From contig JAQVYB010000022.1 in the NCBI GenBank assembly GCA_028708815.1, positions 1 to 32,217 on the forward strand: a stretch of 32,217 bases of DNA, read 5' to 3'. The notes beneath the pieces are model-generated. The model had not been told where the DNA came from, did no database searches, and was given only the letters and a program-made list of their open reading frames with translations. Positions 7,528 through 15,124 of the stretch are shown here, piece after piece; positions within the stretch are counted from its first letter, which is position 1; each line of letters starts with the position of its first letter. This DNA is from Kiritimatiellia bacterium (lineage in GTDB: Bacteria > Verrucomicrobiota > Kiritimatiellia > RZYC01). A program made the position numbers and the translations under genes.

Positions 7528-10269
7528 TGGGATGATGGCTTGGATGCGATAGGCGCGATGGCTGTTGGTGGTGGTGTTGGTCCAGGTGGTGGCGGAGTCC
7601 CATCCGCGGAAGGCGCTGGATTCGGCGGCAGACCAGGAGGAGGTCAACAATTCGTCGCGATAGAAGACGTTGTAAAAGCGCAGGGAACTGCCGGGCCATT
7701 GCAGAACGATGTTCGTGGACGCCGAGTCATGTGTAATGGCTGCGGTCAATACGCTGGCCGTATCGGTGGGAACGGTCGAGGCAATGTATTCGGCGAGGTT
7801 GTCGGCTGAATCAATGTCGGTATCTGCCGTGGCGACGGCGTTGGTGGAGCCTCCGAAGTATTGATATTCCCACCAGTCGGGCAGGTCGTCGGAATCGGTA
7901 TCCTGATAAATGATGAGTTGAATCGGATCGCTTAGGGTTCGATGCCCGGCATTGTCCATGGCTTCGGCCTGCACGGTTAATATACCCGGTCCATATTCAT
8001 TGGCGCTGATTGCGGTGTTCCACGGAACGCTGTTGGTCAGCGCCTTTTGTTTGCCCTCCACATACAGCAGTACGCCGGTGATGGTGTTGGGTGAGGAGGC
8101 GGTGACGGTGATGGAAATGGTATCCGTGGCGGGGAAGTTGGCGAGATTTACAGGGGTCGTGATTTGGCAGGCGAGGGGAGTGTTGCTGACGCGGAAGGGT
8201 ATGGTGGTGGAACTCCAGGTTCCGACGCCTGTGCCTTCGCGGGCCAGGAAGGTGAGCGTGTGCAGGCCGTCGGCGAGTTGGGTGGTGTCGAGAGTGAATG
8301 AGGCATTCAAGTTGGTTTTTCCGACGGCAAGGAAGAACATGGCCTTGCCCTTGAGGTCGTCGGCGTTGTCGTTGAAGTTGTCTGAAAAACCGGTATTGTC
8401 CAAGTCGCTGCCAATGGTGGGGATAACCTGAAAATCCACATGGAGGTCCGATCCTTCGTAGGTATTTGTGTGGGCAACCAGGTAGGCTTGATAATAGCTG
8501 AGGAAGGAATAATAAGCCTGCTTGTCCAGATACTTCAACTCACAGCCATAGCTTGTTTGGAGGGCGGCATCCGCCTGCATGGCATCGCGCAATTTTTCAA
8601 AGAGATGGATGGCGTTGTCCCCCTCTCCGGCGACGGCCTCGTTCGTGCGGATTTGTCCATCCAAGGTGGTAATGATCACGCGTATGACATCGCCGCTCGC
8701 CGCTGTTCCGGTCAGATAGAGTTGTTCATAGGCGGGATATTTTGTTTCGAGAAAGTGAGGCGATGCGGAATAGGCGAATAGCGTTTGCTCGGGCGCTGTG
8801 CCGGAGACGGCGGTGACGCCGGAGGTGAGGGAGACCGCAGAAATGCCGGGTGTTTTCTGAAGAATCAGCAGTCGGTCGCCTTTTGCTTCGGCCTGATAGT
8901 CATGAGGAGGATGAGCATTGATGGCCGTGCTTAGACGCTGAGCCGCGCCATAAAGCGTCTCTCCGTTTGTAATGGTGATGGATCGAGTAATGTTGCCCAC
9001 CCGGGCTGTGATTGCGTTTCCGGCGGACGGGGAAAGGTTGGTGAGAGTTCCCCGGAATGTTCCATCTATATAGTAATCCAGGCGGTCCAGGGGTTGATGG
9101 GGGCTGAACGCGGTTGCCTGAACACTCAGAGGGACGTTGCCGGTCAGCGGTTCAGAGGTCAATCCGGTTACGCTGAGTGTTGCTTTCCTGGCAAAGGGAG
9201 CGGTCAGGGGATCACCTGCAAACACCCCCTGATAAGGATTCTTAACGGACATATAGAGCGATTCGCCCAGGCTGAATCCCCGAGCATACCAATAGAGGTG
9301 CCGTGTATCGGGGAATTTCTCGGTATAGGCGCAGGGTTCAACACAAGTTCCGTAGGATCCGGCACATCCGGCTGCGAGCCAATGGGTCAGGCGCATTTGG
9401 CCGTTATGATAAGGATCTTCCGCATAATACAGGTCTCCACCGTAGGAGGTCAGGTTGTGCCCAATCGCACCGGGTGCGTAGTGGTTCTGATACAGATCGT
9501 AAAGAAGACTCATGCGTCCATTGACATAGCCGATAACGTTTGTTGCTCCGGTAACGATATTGGTGTCGAGTAGATTCCGATTCGGTGGTGTTGCGAGGAA
9601 GCGCAGCAGATAATCGGTTCCGAAATATTGTTTCCACTGAACGGCCCGTGCGGAGTCGTCGGGATGGACCAGCAGAATGGTTGGCGTGTTGGTGGTCGAG
9701 ACGCTGTCGGCCTGCACGGCCCGATCAATGATTCGGCGCGAAGCATCCACCTCCGGCATAGTGATCATAAAGCAAAGGCGTTGGGTTGCAGGGGAGTCCT
9801 GCAAGTCAGAAGGGAAGGCCCGCTCCGTTTCATAGTATTGGTTGGTGGTATACACGGGGAGGGCGCAACTGTCGGGCGAGTCCTTGATGCCGTAGAACAT
9901 GGCCGCCGTAATGCTGTTTATGTTCACGAGTGGGCTTTCAGGTGCCGCAACCCGGTAAGGGATGTCTTGAGACAGGACAATGGTGTTTATCTGGTTGGAC
10001 AGGTTGTAATCGTGGATATGATTAAGAATGGGGATGTATACTTCATTGGAGAATGTGGCCCGTAGGATGGTTTGGGTTGGCTGGGTGGTTATGTGGCAGA
10101 TATTCCGCTCCGGGATGCCGCGTTGCTGTGCATAGTAATGGCCGATGGTTTGGGAGGAGGGGCTGGCGTCGTTGACGACGACCAGCGTATGCAACGGGTG
10201 GAGGCCGGCAAGCGCCGAGGTGGACAGCGCAAGCAGGAAAAGTTTAAGCCATATTTTACTCCGCTTCAT
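7525..10269 (-). CDS. TIGR03790-family secreted protein, long multidomain form
   Basis: Secreted protein of about 914 residues with an N-terminal TIGR03790 domain, a family of unknown function that, as I recall its description, occurs in genomes with the PEP-CTERM/exosortase system. The signal peptide is residues 1-21 (KIWLKLFLLALSTSALA). The domain runs from about 23 to 360: LHTLVVVNDASPSSQTIGHY, HNLTSYGG at 271-278, AGCAGSYGTCVEPCAY at 300-315 and AGDPLTAPF at 351-359. Ig-like and unclassified beta modules follow, then a calcium-binding-type linker (DTDSDDLPDWWEYQYFGG) and a C-terminal domain with VLQWPGSSLRFYNVFY. The ATG at 10269 begins the signal peptide; upstream in-frame starts exist at 10299 and 10332. 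The gene is head to head with its shorter paralogue. The three cysteines in the AGCAGSYGTCVEPC loop are absent from the paralogue. Confidence 0.85.
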   Translation of the reverse strand: MKRSKIWLKLFLLALSTSALAGLHPLHTLVVVNDASPSSQTIGHYYAQQRGIPERNICHITTQPTQTILRATFSNEVYIPILNHIHDYNLSNQINTIVLSQDIPYRVAAPESPLVNINSITAAMFYGIKDSPDSCALPVYTTNQYYETERAFPSDLQDSPATQRLCFMITMPEVDASRRIIDRAVQADSVSTTNTPTILLVHPDDSARAVQWKQYFGTDYLLRFLATPPNRNLLDTNIVTGATNVIGYVNGRMSLLYDLYQNHYAPGAIGHNLTSYGGDLYYAEDPYHNGQMRLTHWLAAGCAGSYGTCVEPCAYTEKFPDTRHLYWYARGFSLGESLYMSVKNPYQGVFAGDPLTAPFARKATLSVTGLTSEPLTGNVPLSVQATAFSPHQPLDRLDYYIDGTFRGTLTNLSPSAGNAITARVGNITRSITITNGETLYGAAQRLSTAINAHPPHDYQAEAKGDRLLILQKTPGISAVSLTSGVTAVSGTAPEQTLFAYSASPHFLETKYPAYEQLYLTGTAASGDVIRVIITTLDGQIRTNEAVAGEGDNAIHLFEKLRDAMQADAALQTSYGCELKYLDKQAYYSFLSYYQAYLVAHTNTYEGSDLHVDFQVIPTIGSDLDNTGFSDNFNDNADDLKGKAMFFLAVGKTNLNASFTLDTTQLADGLHTLTFLAREGTGVGTWSSTTIPFRVSNTPLACQITTPVNLANFPATDTISITVTASSPNTITGVLLYVEGKQKALTNSVPWNTAISANEYGPGILTVQAEAMDNAGHRTLSDPIQLIIYQDTDSDDLPDWWEYQYFGGSTNAVATADTDIDSADNLAEYIASTVPTDTASVLTAAITHDSASTNIVLQWPGSSLRFYNVFYRDELLTSSWSAAESSAFRGWDSATTWTNTTTNSHRAYRIQAIIP

Positions 10270-10297
10270 TTCGTAAATAATAGTAGATTCTTTGACC

Positions 10298-11746
10298 ATG
10301 AATGTAAAAGACGCATATTCTCGTTTGCACAATAAAGAGACACCCGGGAAGCGCGGCGACCGCCGGCGGATCGGGCGTTGTGCGTGGTTTTTGGCCTTGC
10401 TGTTTTCCGGGGTGATGGCTGCGCAGGCGTTGGGTCCGCATCAGGTGGTGGTGGTGGTGAATCGCCATGCGCCGGATTCGCAGACGGTGGCCGACCATTA
10501 TGTGAAAATACGCGGGATTCCGCCTTCGCATGTGATTGCTGTGGAGGTACCTGAAAAAAGTCTGAAGCCGCCCTATGCGATCAGTCGGGATGAGTTTATG
10601 TCGGCGATTTTCACTCCGGTGGAGGCCGCAATCAAAGAACGGAATCTTCCTCCGATTTATGCGTGGATTTATTCGGTGGGATTCCCCACCAAGGTGAGCA
10701 CGGGGAGTACCGATGATCTCTCCATTCACGGGATGACGTTTTTGCGCGGGCGTGTGCCGTCTGCGTCCGAGGTCAAGCAGGGTAAATACGCTTCGCCGTT
10801 GTTTGCGGGCCCGGAGATGCCGAAGGGCACCGTGAGCGCGGCGCGTTCGTTTGATGTTTCGATGCGCGGGGCACTCGAGAATTATCCGATTCCAAGTATG
10901 TCGCTGGGGTTTATTGGTCCGGGGGGAAGCACGCTCGAATCGGTCTTGCGGTGTCTGACTCGGGGGGGATTGTCCGACGGAAGCGCACCGGGAGGCACCG
11001 TGTATTTGATCAAAAACTCCGATGTACGCTCGACCGCCCGTGATTGGCAGTTTGCGCCCATTCAGGGAATTCTGACGAAAATGAACATCCGTTGCCAGGT
11101 GTTGACCAATGAAATCAGCGGGAAGACGGATATTCTTGGTCTTCAGAACGGGAGAACGCACATTGATGCCGTGGGCTACGGGCGTTATCTTCCGGGGGCC
11201 ATGGCCGAGCATCTGACCAGTTTCGGAGCGGGGTTCGATGATCCCGGCCAGACTCACTGCACGGACTGGATCAACGCGGGGGCGACGGCTTCCTCGGGTA
11301 CCATCACGGAACCGTATGCGATCTGGACCAAGTTTCCGGCGGCTACCTTTTATGTGTATTACGCACAGGGCTGCACGGTGATCGAGAGTTTCTATCAGTC
11401 GGTGAAATGTCCCTTGCAGCTTTTCATGGTGGGCGATCCGCTGGCGAGTCCGTGGCGTCGGATGTTTTCGCTCACGCTGGTGAGTCTGGAGGACGGCCCG
11501 CTCTCCGGCATGGCTGATTTTTTTGTGCAGGTATTTCCCGCGCCTCCACCTGGTGCGGGCATACGTTTCAGGGCGTATCTGGATGGAGTACCGGTTTTTC
11601 AACCACCCATGGCGTCCGGGATTTCACTGGATACGCGAAAAGTTTCGAATGGTGTTCACCGGTTGCGTGTGGTGGCGGAGTTTGGTGGAAATGTGACGTG
11701 GTCGGCGTATGACGAGCTGACTTTCGAGGTGAAGAACGAGGAATAA
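10298..11746 (+). CDS. TIGR03790-family secreted protein, short form
   Basis: Second TIGR03790-family protein, about 482 residues. A basic N-terminus (GDRRRIGR) and hydrophobic stretch (WFLALLFSGVMAAQALG, ending near 46) form the signal peptide. The family domain covers about 46-390: HQVVVVVNRHAPDSQTVADHY, then HLTSFGAGFDDPGQTH at 305-320, NAGATASSGTITEPYA at 326-341 and MVGDPLASPW at 377-386. These align with the motifs of the longer paralogue encoded divergently. A single Ig-like module closes the protein and there is no sorting signal. The ATG at 10298 is 28 bp from the start of the divergent gene, and a TTG at 10292 is an alternative; no ribosome binding site is clear. It lies 125 bp upstream of the exosortase gene on the same strand and may be co-transcribed with it. 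The biochemical function is unknown. Confidence 0.85.
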   Translation: MNVKDAYSRLHNKETPGKRGDRRRIGRCAWFLALLFSGVMAAQALGPHQVVVVVNRHAPDSQTVADHYVKIRGIPPSHVIAVEVPEKSLKPPYAISRDEFMSAIFTPVEAAIKERNLPPIYAWIYSVGFPTKVSTGSTDDLSIHGMTFLRGRVPSASEVKQGKYASPLFAGPEMPKGTVSAARSFDVSMRGALENYPIPSMSLGFIGPGGSTLESVLRCLTRGGLSDGSAPGGTVYLIKNSDVRSTARDWQFAPIQGILTKMNIRCQVLTNEISGKTDILGLQNGRTHIDAVGYGRYLPGAMAEHLTSFGAGFDDPGQTHCTDWINAGATASSGTITEPYAIWTKFPAATFYVYYAQGCTVIESFYQSVKCPLQLFMVGDPLASPWRRMFSLTLVSLEDGPLSGMADFFVQVFPAPPPGAGIRFRAYLDGVPVFQPPMASGISLDTRKVSNGVHRLRVVAEFGGNVTWSAYDELTFEVKNEE

Positions 11747-11871
11747 TCGGAGGCTTCGCGGGGGTCGGTGTGGTATTGCAGGAATCCATGGGATGGGGGC
11801 TGAATTTGGAAAGACGCCCGGTTTACAAGAGGTGGGCCGGCGTGTATAAGGGGCGAAGTGGATAACGTATT

Positions 11872-12831
11872 ATGAATAAAAAGATACACGAATCGGTATG
11901 GAGTGAGCGCTGGAGGCTGGCCCGTTTGAGCAAGGCGGAGTTGCAGCAGATTGGTCTGGTGGCGCTGATTGTCGGGTTGATTTTTGTGGCGTATCAGTTT
12001 TTCGGAAACAACATCAATTTAAAGATGTATGGTCGTTCGGCGTTTGCGTATGTGGCTGGGCGCTGGTCGGACATGGGCGGAGATTTCTCGCACGGCTGGA
12101 TGATCCCGTTTGTCAGCCTGTTTGTGGTGTGGTTCAAGCGGGTGGAGTTGATGACGGCGGCCCGCAAGGTGGATAATCGGGGGTTGGTGCTGATCATTTT
12201 GGCGTTGACGGCGCATTGGCTGGGCGCCAAGTCGGAGCAGACACGTATTTCGCTGATGGCGTTTATCCTGCTGACGTGGTCCATTCCGTTTTATCTGTGC
12301 GGTTGGGAGGTGGCCAAGTGGCTGGTGTTCCCGTGCGCCTATCTGCTCTTTGCCGTGCCCATGAACTTTCTGGAGAGCATTACCTTCCCGCTGCGTATTG
12401 TGGCGACCGTTATTTCCACGAGCGTGCTGAATGGCATTGGTATTGCGGCGCAGCGCTCGGGGTCGGCGATTCACTCGCTGGCGGCGGGCGGTTTTCAGTT
12501 TGATGTGGCGGCGCCGTGCAGCGGTTTGCGTTCCCTGCTGGCGATGACGGCTCTGACGGCGGTGTATGCCTATCTGACGCAACGAACGCTGGTGAGGCAG
12601 TGGCTTCTTTTTCTCAGCGCGATTCCGCTGGCAATCATCGGCAATGTAGCGCGTATTACCACGGTGGCTCTGGTGGCTCAGGCCATGGGTGAGAAACTGG
12701 CGCTGGGCTTGTATCATGATTATTCCGGTTATATTGTGTTCGGCGTTTCCATCATGCTGATGATTGCCATTGGTGCGCTGATGAATATGAATTACTCCGA
12801 GGTGTTGCAGCGATGGAAACAACAGCTTTAA
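11872..12831 (+). CDS. xrt: Exosortase (transmembrane cysteine transpeptidase/protease)
   Basis: Predicted inner-membrane exosortase that cuts PEP-CTERM-type sorting tails from secreted proteins. The protein has 319 residues and eight or so hydrophobic segments. The catalytic triad of the exosortase/archaeosortase family is visible: C216 in APCSGLRSL, R261 in GNVARI and H282 in YHDYSGY, with the early FSHGWMIPFVSLFVVW segment (72-87) typical of the N-terminal half. The next gene, of the EpsI type, overlaps it by 19 bp, the usual partnership in PEP-CTERM/EPS loci. No protein in this window ends with a PEP-CTERM-like motif, so substrates must be encoded elsewhere. The subtype (XrtA, XrtD and so on) cannot be assigned from reading. 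The ATG at 11872 is preceded by a weak GGATAA. Confidence 0.93.
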   Translation: MNKKIHESVWSERWRLARLSKAELQQIGLVALIVGLIFVAYQFFGNNINLKMYGRSAFAYVAGRWSDMGGDFSHGWMIPFVSLFVVWFKRVELMTAARKVDNRGLVLIILALTAHWLGAKSEQTRISLMAFILLTWSIPFYLCGWEVAKWLVFPCAYLLFAVPMNFLESITFPLRIVATVISTSVLNGIGIAAQRSGSAIHSLAAGGFQFDVAAPCSGLRSLLAMTALTAVYAYLTQRTLVRQWLLFLSAIPLAIIGNVARITTVALVAQAMGEKLALGLYHDYSGYIVFGVSIMLMIAIGALMNMNYSEVLQRWKQQL

Positions 12832-13565
12832 AACCCTATCTCTATATTATCGGTGCGTTGATTGTAACGATTCTGCTGCTGGCGTTCACGGTGGATGTCA
12901 GTGTGTCGAATGAGGCAGGTGTTCTGACATCGCTGCCGGACGAGGTGGGCGAGTGGCATGGCGATGAGTTGCGCTTTTGCCAGAACGGCGAGTGTCAGGA
13001 GGAATTCCTGATGAGCGAGCTGAACGGTTCGGAGGTCTGCCCGAAGTGCGGGGCGCCGCTGGGCGGGATGTCGTATATCGAAAAAGCCATTCTTCCGAAT
13101 GATACGCTGATCGTGAAGAAGAAATACAAGAATCCGGACGGCAAGATGGTGTATGCCTCGCTGGTGATGAGTGGAGAGGAACAGGGCAGCATTCACCGTC
13201 CGCAGCTTTGTCTGGTGGGGCAGGGGCGCACGATTGTATCGGACGAGGTGATTGACGTCGCTCTGCCGGGGCGTGATTCGTTGGGTGTGATGGTGTTGAA
13301 TCTGGATCAAACGGTTCGCGGCGGCGATGTGCCGATGGTTATTCCGCAGTATTATGCCTATTGGTTTGTGGGCAAGGACCGCGAGACCCCGCATCATCTC
13401 GAGCGTATGTTCTGGATGGCCTATGACCGGATTATCCGCAATGTGGCTCACCGCTGGGCGTATATTTCCGTGGCGGGACTTCGGGATGCAAATGGCGGAA
13501 AGCTCTACATTGAAGAGATTGATGATTTTGTGCGGAATTTTTATCCGCAGATTTCGTTGCAATAA
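12813..13565 (+). CDS. epsI: EpsI/DUF3485-type exosortase-associated protein with zinc-ribbon-like insert
   Basis: Predicted exosortase partner of the EpsI (DUF3485) family, 250 residues, anchored by one N-terminal membrane helix (about 9-26) with the rest outside the cytoplasm. Family features are SLPDEVGEWHG (40-50), SGEEQGSIHRPQLCLVGQG in the middle and a C-terminal segment ending in VRNFYPQI. The GSIHRPxxCLxGQG stretch is the most conserved part of EpsI proteins and its cysteine is thought to matter for activity. An unusual insert follows the GEWHG segment: C56-X4-C61-X14-C76-X2-C79, ending in CPKCGAPLGG, which looks like a zinc ribbon. The gene overlaps the exosortase gene by 19 bp, so translation is coupled. 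A 9-bp stem-loop begins right after its stop. Confidence 0.88.
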   Translation: METTALKPYLYIIGALIVTILLLAFTVDVSVSNEAGVLTSLPDEVGEWHGDELRFCQNGECQEEFLMSELNGSEVCPKCGAPLGGMSYIEKAILPNDTLIVKKKYKNPDGKMVYASLVMSGEEQGSIHRPQLCLVGQGRTIVSDEVIDVALPGRDSLGVMVLNLDQTVRGGDVPMVIPQYYAYWFVGKDRETPHHLERMFWMAYDRIIRNVAHRWAYISVAGLRDANGGKLYIEEIDDFVRNFYPQISLQ

Positions 13566-13588
13566 TTTTTTCGCAAAGCGCGAAAAAA
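13566..13588. other. Perfect 9-bp stem-loop after epsI
   Basis: TTTTTTCGC (13566-13574) pairs with GCGAAAAAA (13580-13588) around a 5-nt loop. It starts directly after the epsI stop. There is no T-run after the second arm on either strand, so it is not a classical rho-independent terminator, but it may protect or end the exosortase-epsI transcript. Confidence 0.6.
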
Positions 13589-13661
13589 TGATGCGCGTAC
13601 CGCGTGGAATTTCAGATTTGAGATTGCGGGATGATCAGACAGGAATGTCCGATCTACTCAT

Positions 13662-13692
13662 GGAAGCCCCCACTGCGAGGCCTCGGGGCTCC
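13662..13692 (-). repeat. REP-like intergenic hairpin
   Basis: On the minus strand this reads GGAGCCCC, an inner palindrome CGAGGCCTCG, then GGGGCTTCC, so an outer stem (GGAGCCCC with GGGGCTTCC, one unpaired base) encloses a second palindrome. The CCGGGAGC head is shared with the hairpins at 31519 and 31802. It sits in the 207-bp gap between epsI and cbpM, where no gene is visible. Confidence 0.5.
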
Positions 13693-13772
13693 CGGAAAAT
13701 CCAGTTCCTCCTGCGTACCAAGCCGAAGCTGAGCGAAGGCTGGTTCATCCTGTCAAATAAAGTCCCTCCTAA

Positions 13773-14099
13773 CTACATTTTTTTAATACGGTGAAGTTCC
13801 TCTTCCAGACGGTCGATACGGTCGAGCAGTTGCATGATGAGGGTGAGCGATTGCACTTCCACACCAAGATGCCCGTGAATGCGCAGAGCCTTGATGATGC
13901 GGCGTACGGCAGAGACATCGAACCGTTGCCCGGTGTCGTTTTCTGTGACGGGTTCGATGAGTTCTTCCTCGGCGAGTTGTTGAATGACGAGGGTGGTGGT
14001 TCCGGCGCAGTAGGCCACTTCTTCGAGCGTCATGGTTTGGTGTTCGGAAGGCTCGGCGATGAACTCATTCTGCGCGATACGTTGTTTTGTGGTGTTCAT
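13773..14099 (-). CDS. cbpM: CbpM-like MerR-type chaperone modulator
   Basis: Predicted modulator of the DnaJ-like co-chaperone CbpA, which is encoded just upstream on the same strand. The 108-residue protein has a MerR-like helix-turn-helix (MTLEEVAYCAGTTTLVIQQL, about 23-42), the conserved 'ELIEPV...RFDVSAVRRI' segment and a C-terminal dimerisation helix rich in leucine, glutamate and arginine (LIMQLLDRIDRLEEELHRI). In Escherichia coli CbpM binds the J-domain of CbpA and inhibits both its DnaK stimulation and DNA binding. Only 25 bp separate it from the cbpA end, so the two are probably one transcript. A GGGAG lies about 11 bp before the ATG. The length matches the family. Confidence 0.85.
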   Translation of the reverse strand: MNTTKQRIAQNEFIAEPSEHQTMTLEEVAYCAGTTTLVIQQLAEEELIEPVTENDTGQRFDVSAVRRIIKALRIHGHLGVEVQSLTLIMQLLDRIDRLEEELHRIKKM

Positions 14100-14124
14100 G
14101 GCATTTGGTTCTCCCTGATTGAAT

Positions 14125-15075
14125 CTATGCCCCGGCGCATTTTTTCAGTTCCTCATAGAGTGTGCGTTCTTGTTCCGAGAGGTTTTTGGGCACGGAGATT
14201 TTGATTTGCACGAGCAGGTCTCCGGCTGGTTTTTTGCCTGATGCGGGGAGGCCTCGACCTTTGAGGCGCAGCTGGGCGCCACTGGAGGTGCCGGCGGGCA
14301 GGTTCACCGCGAGCTTGTGTCCATCCAGGGCCTGCACCATGACGCGGGCGCCGAGTGCGGCATCGTACGGGGGGATTTGGAGGGTGGTTTGCAGGTCGCG
14401 TCCTTTGAGTTGAAAGCGGGGATGCGGGAGGATGTGAACGCGCAGGTATAGATGGCCGGCGGGCGCTCCGCCCATGCCGGAGCCACCCTGTCCGGCCAGT
14501 CGGATGCGCGAATGGTCGCCGGTACCCGGCGGGATGGATACCTGCATGTTTTTGGTGGCTCGGATGACCCGTCCATTTTCATCCAGATCGGTGGTTTGCA
14601 GGGCGATGCCTTTTCGCGTGCCGTGCACAGCCTCTTCGAGCGTGATGTCCATCGAGGCTTCGTGGTCCTGTCCGCGCATGCGCCAGTTGGGGGCGCCTCC
14701 TGCGAAGGAGCCGGTCTGAGCGCCTCCGAAGAGGGAGGAGAAGAAGTCGCTGAAGCCGCCGAAGTCTTCGGAGCTGAACGCCTGGCCGGAGAAATCCGTC
14801 CCCATACCGCCGGGAGGATGACGCCACCCGGGCGGGGGCGAGAAGTCCTGTCCGGCCTTCCAATTCGCCCCGAGTTCGTCATATTTTTTACGCTTTTCGG
14901 GATCGCCGATTACGTCATACGCCTCGGTGGCCTCCTTGAATTTCTGTTCGGCGCCGGCATCGTGATTGATGTCGGGGTGAAATTTTCGGGCCAATTTACG
15001 ATAGGCTTTTTTGATGTCCTTTTCGCCGGCGTTTTTGTCGATTCCCAGTATCGCGTAATAATCTTTGTATTTCAC
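14125..15075 (-). CDS. cbpA: CbpA/DnaJ-class co-chaperone
   Basis: Predicted DnaJ-type co-chaperone of the CbpA class that stimulates DnaK ATPase. The N-terminal J-domain ([20 protein letters not shown]) carries the essential HPD at residues 33-35, followed by a G/F-rich linker (about 75-130, [16 protein letters not shown]) and the two C-terminal substrate-binding beta domains ([41 protein letters not shown]). There is no cysteine-rich zinc domain, which separates CbpA from DnaJ. The protein has 316 residues, near the family norm. The start is GTG at 15075, with GGAG about nine bases upstream. Its modulator gene cbpM follows immediately. CbpA is often linked to stress and stationary phase; regulation cannot be read here. 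Confidence 0.92.
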   Translation of the reverse strand: MKYKDYYAILGIDKNAGEKDIKKAYRKLARKFHPDINHDAGAEQKFKEATEAYDVIGDPEKRKKYDELGANWKAGQDFSPPPGWRHPPGGMGTDFSGQAFSSEDFGGFSDFFSSLFGGAQTGSFAGGAPNWRMRGQDHEASMDITLEEAVHGTRKGIALQTTDLDENGRVIRATKNMQVSIPPGTGDHSRIRLAGQGGSGMGGAPAGHLYLRVHILPHPRFQLKGRDLQTTLQIPPYDAALGARVMVQALDGHKLAVNLPAGTSSGAQLRLKGRGLPASGKKPAGDLLVQIKISVPKNLSEQERTLYEELKKCAGA

Positions 15076-15124
15076 GGTATGTTTCTCCGCTGGGTTCCGG
15101 GCATGCGGGTGGGCCCGACCTTGT

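Noticed and set aside
10256-11602. Long open frame on the minus strand opposite the short TIGR03790 gene
   Set aside because: The translation is rich in Arg, His and Pro with no domain, and the plus-strand frame has clear family motifs and a signal peptide. It is the mirror of a GC-biased gene.
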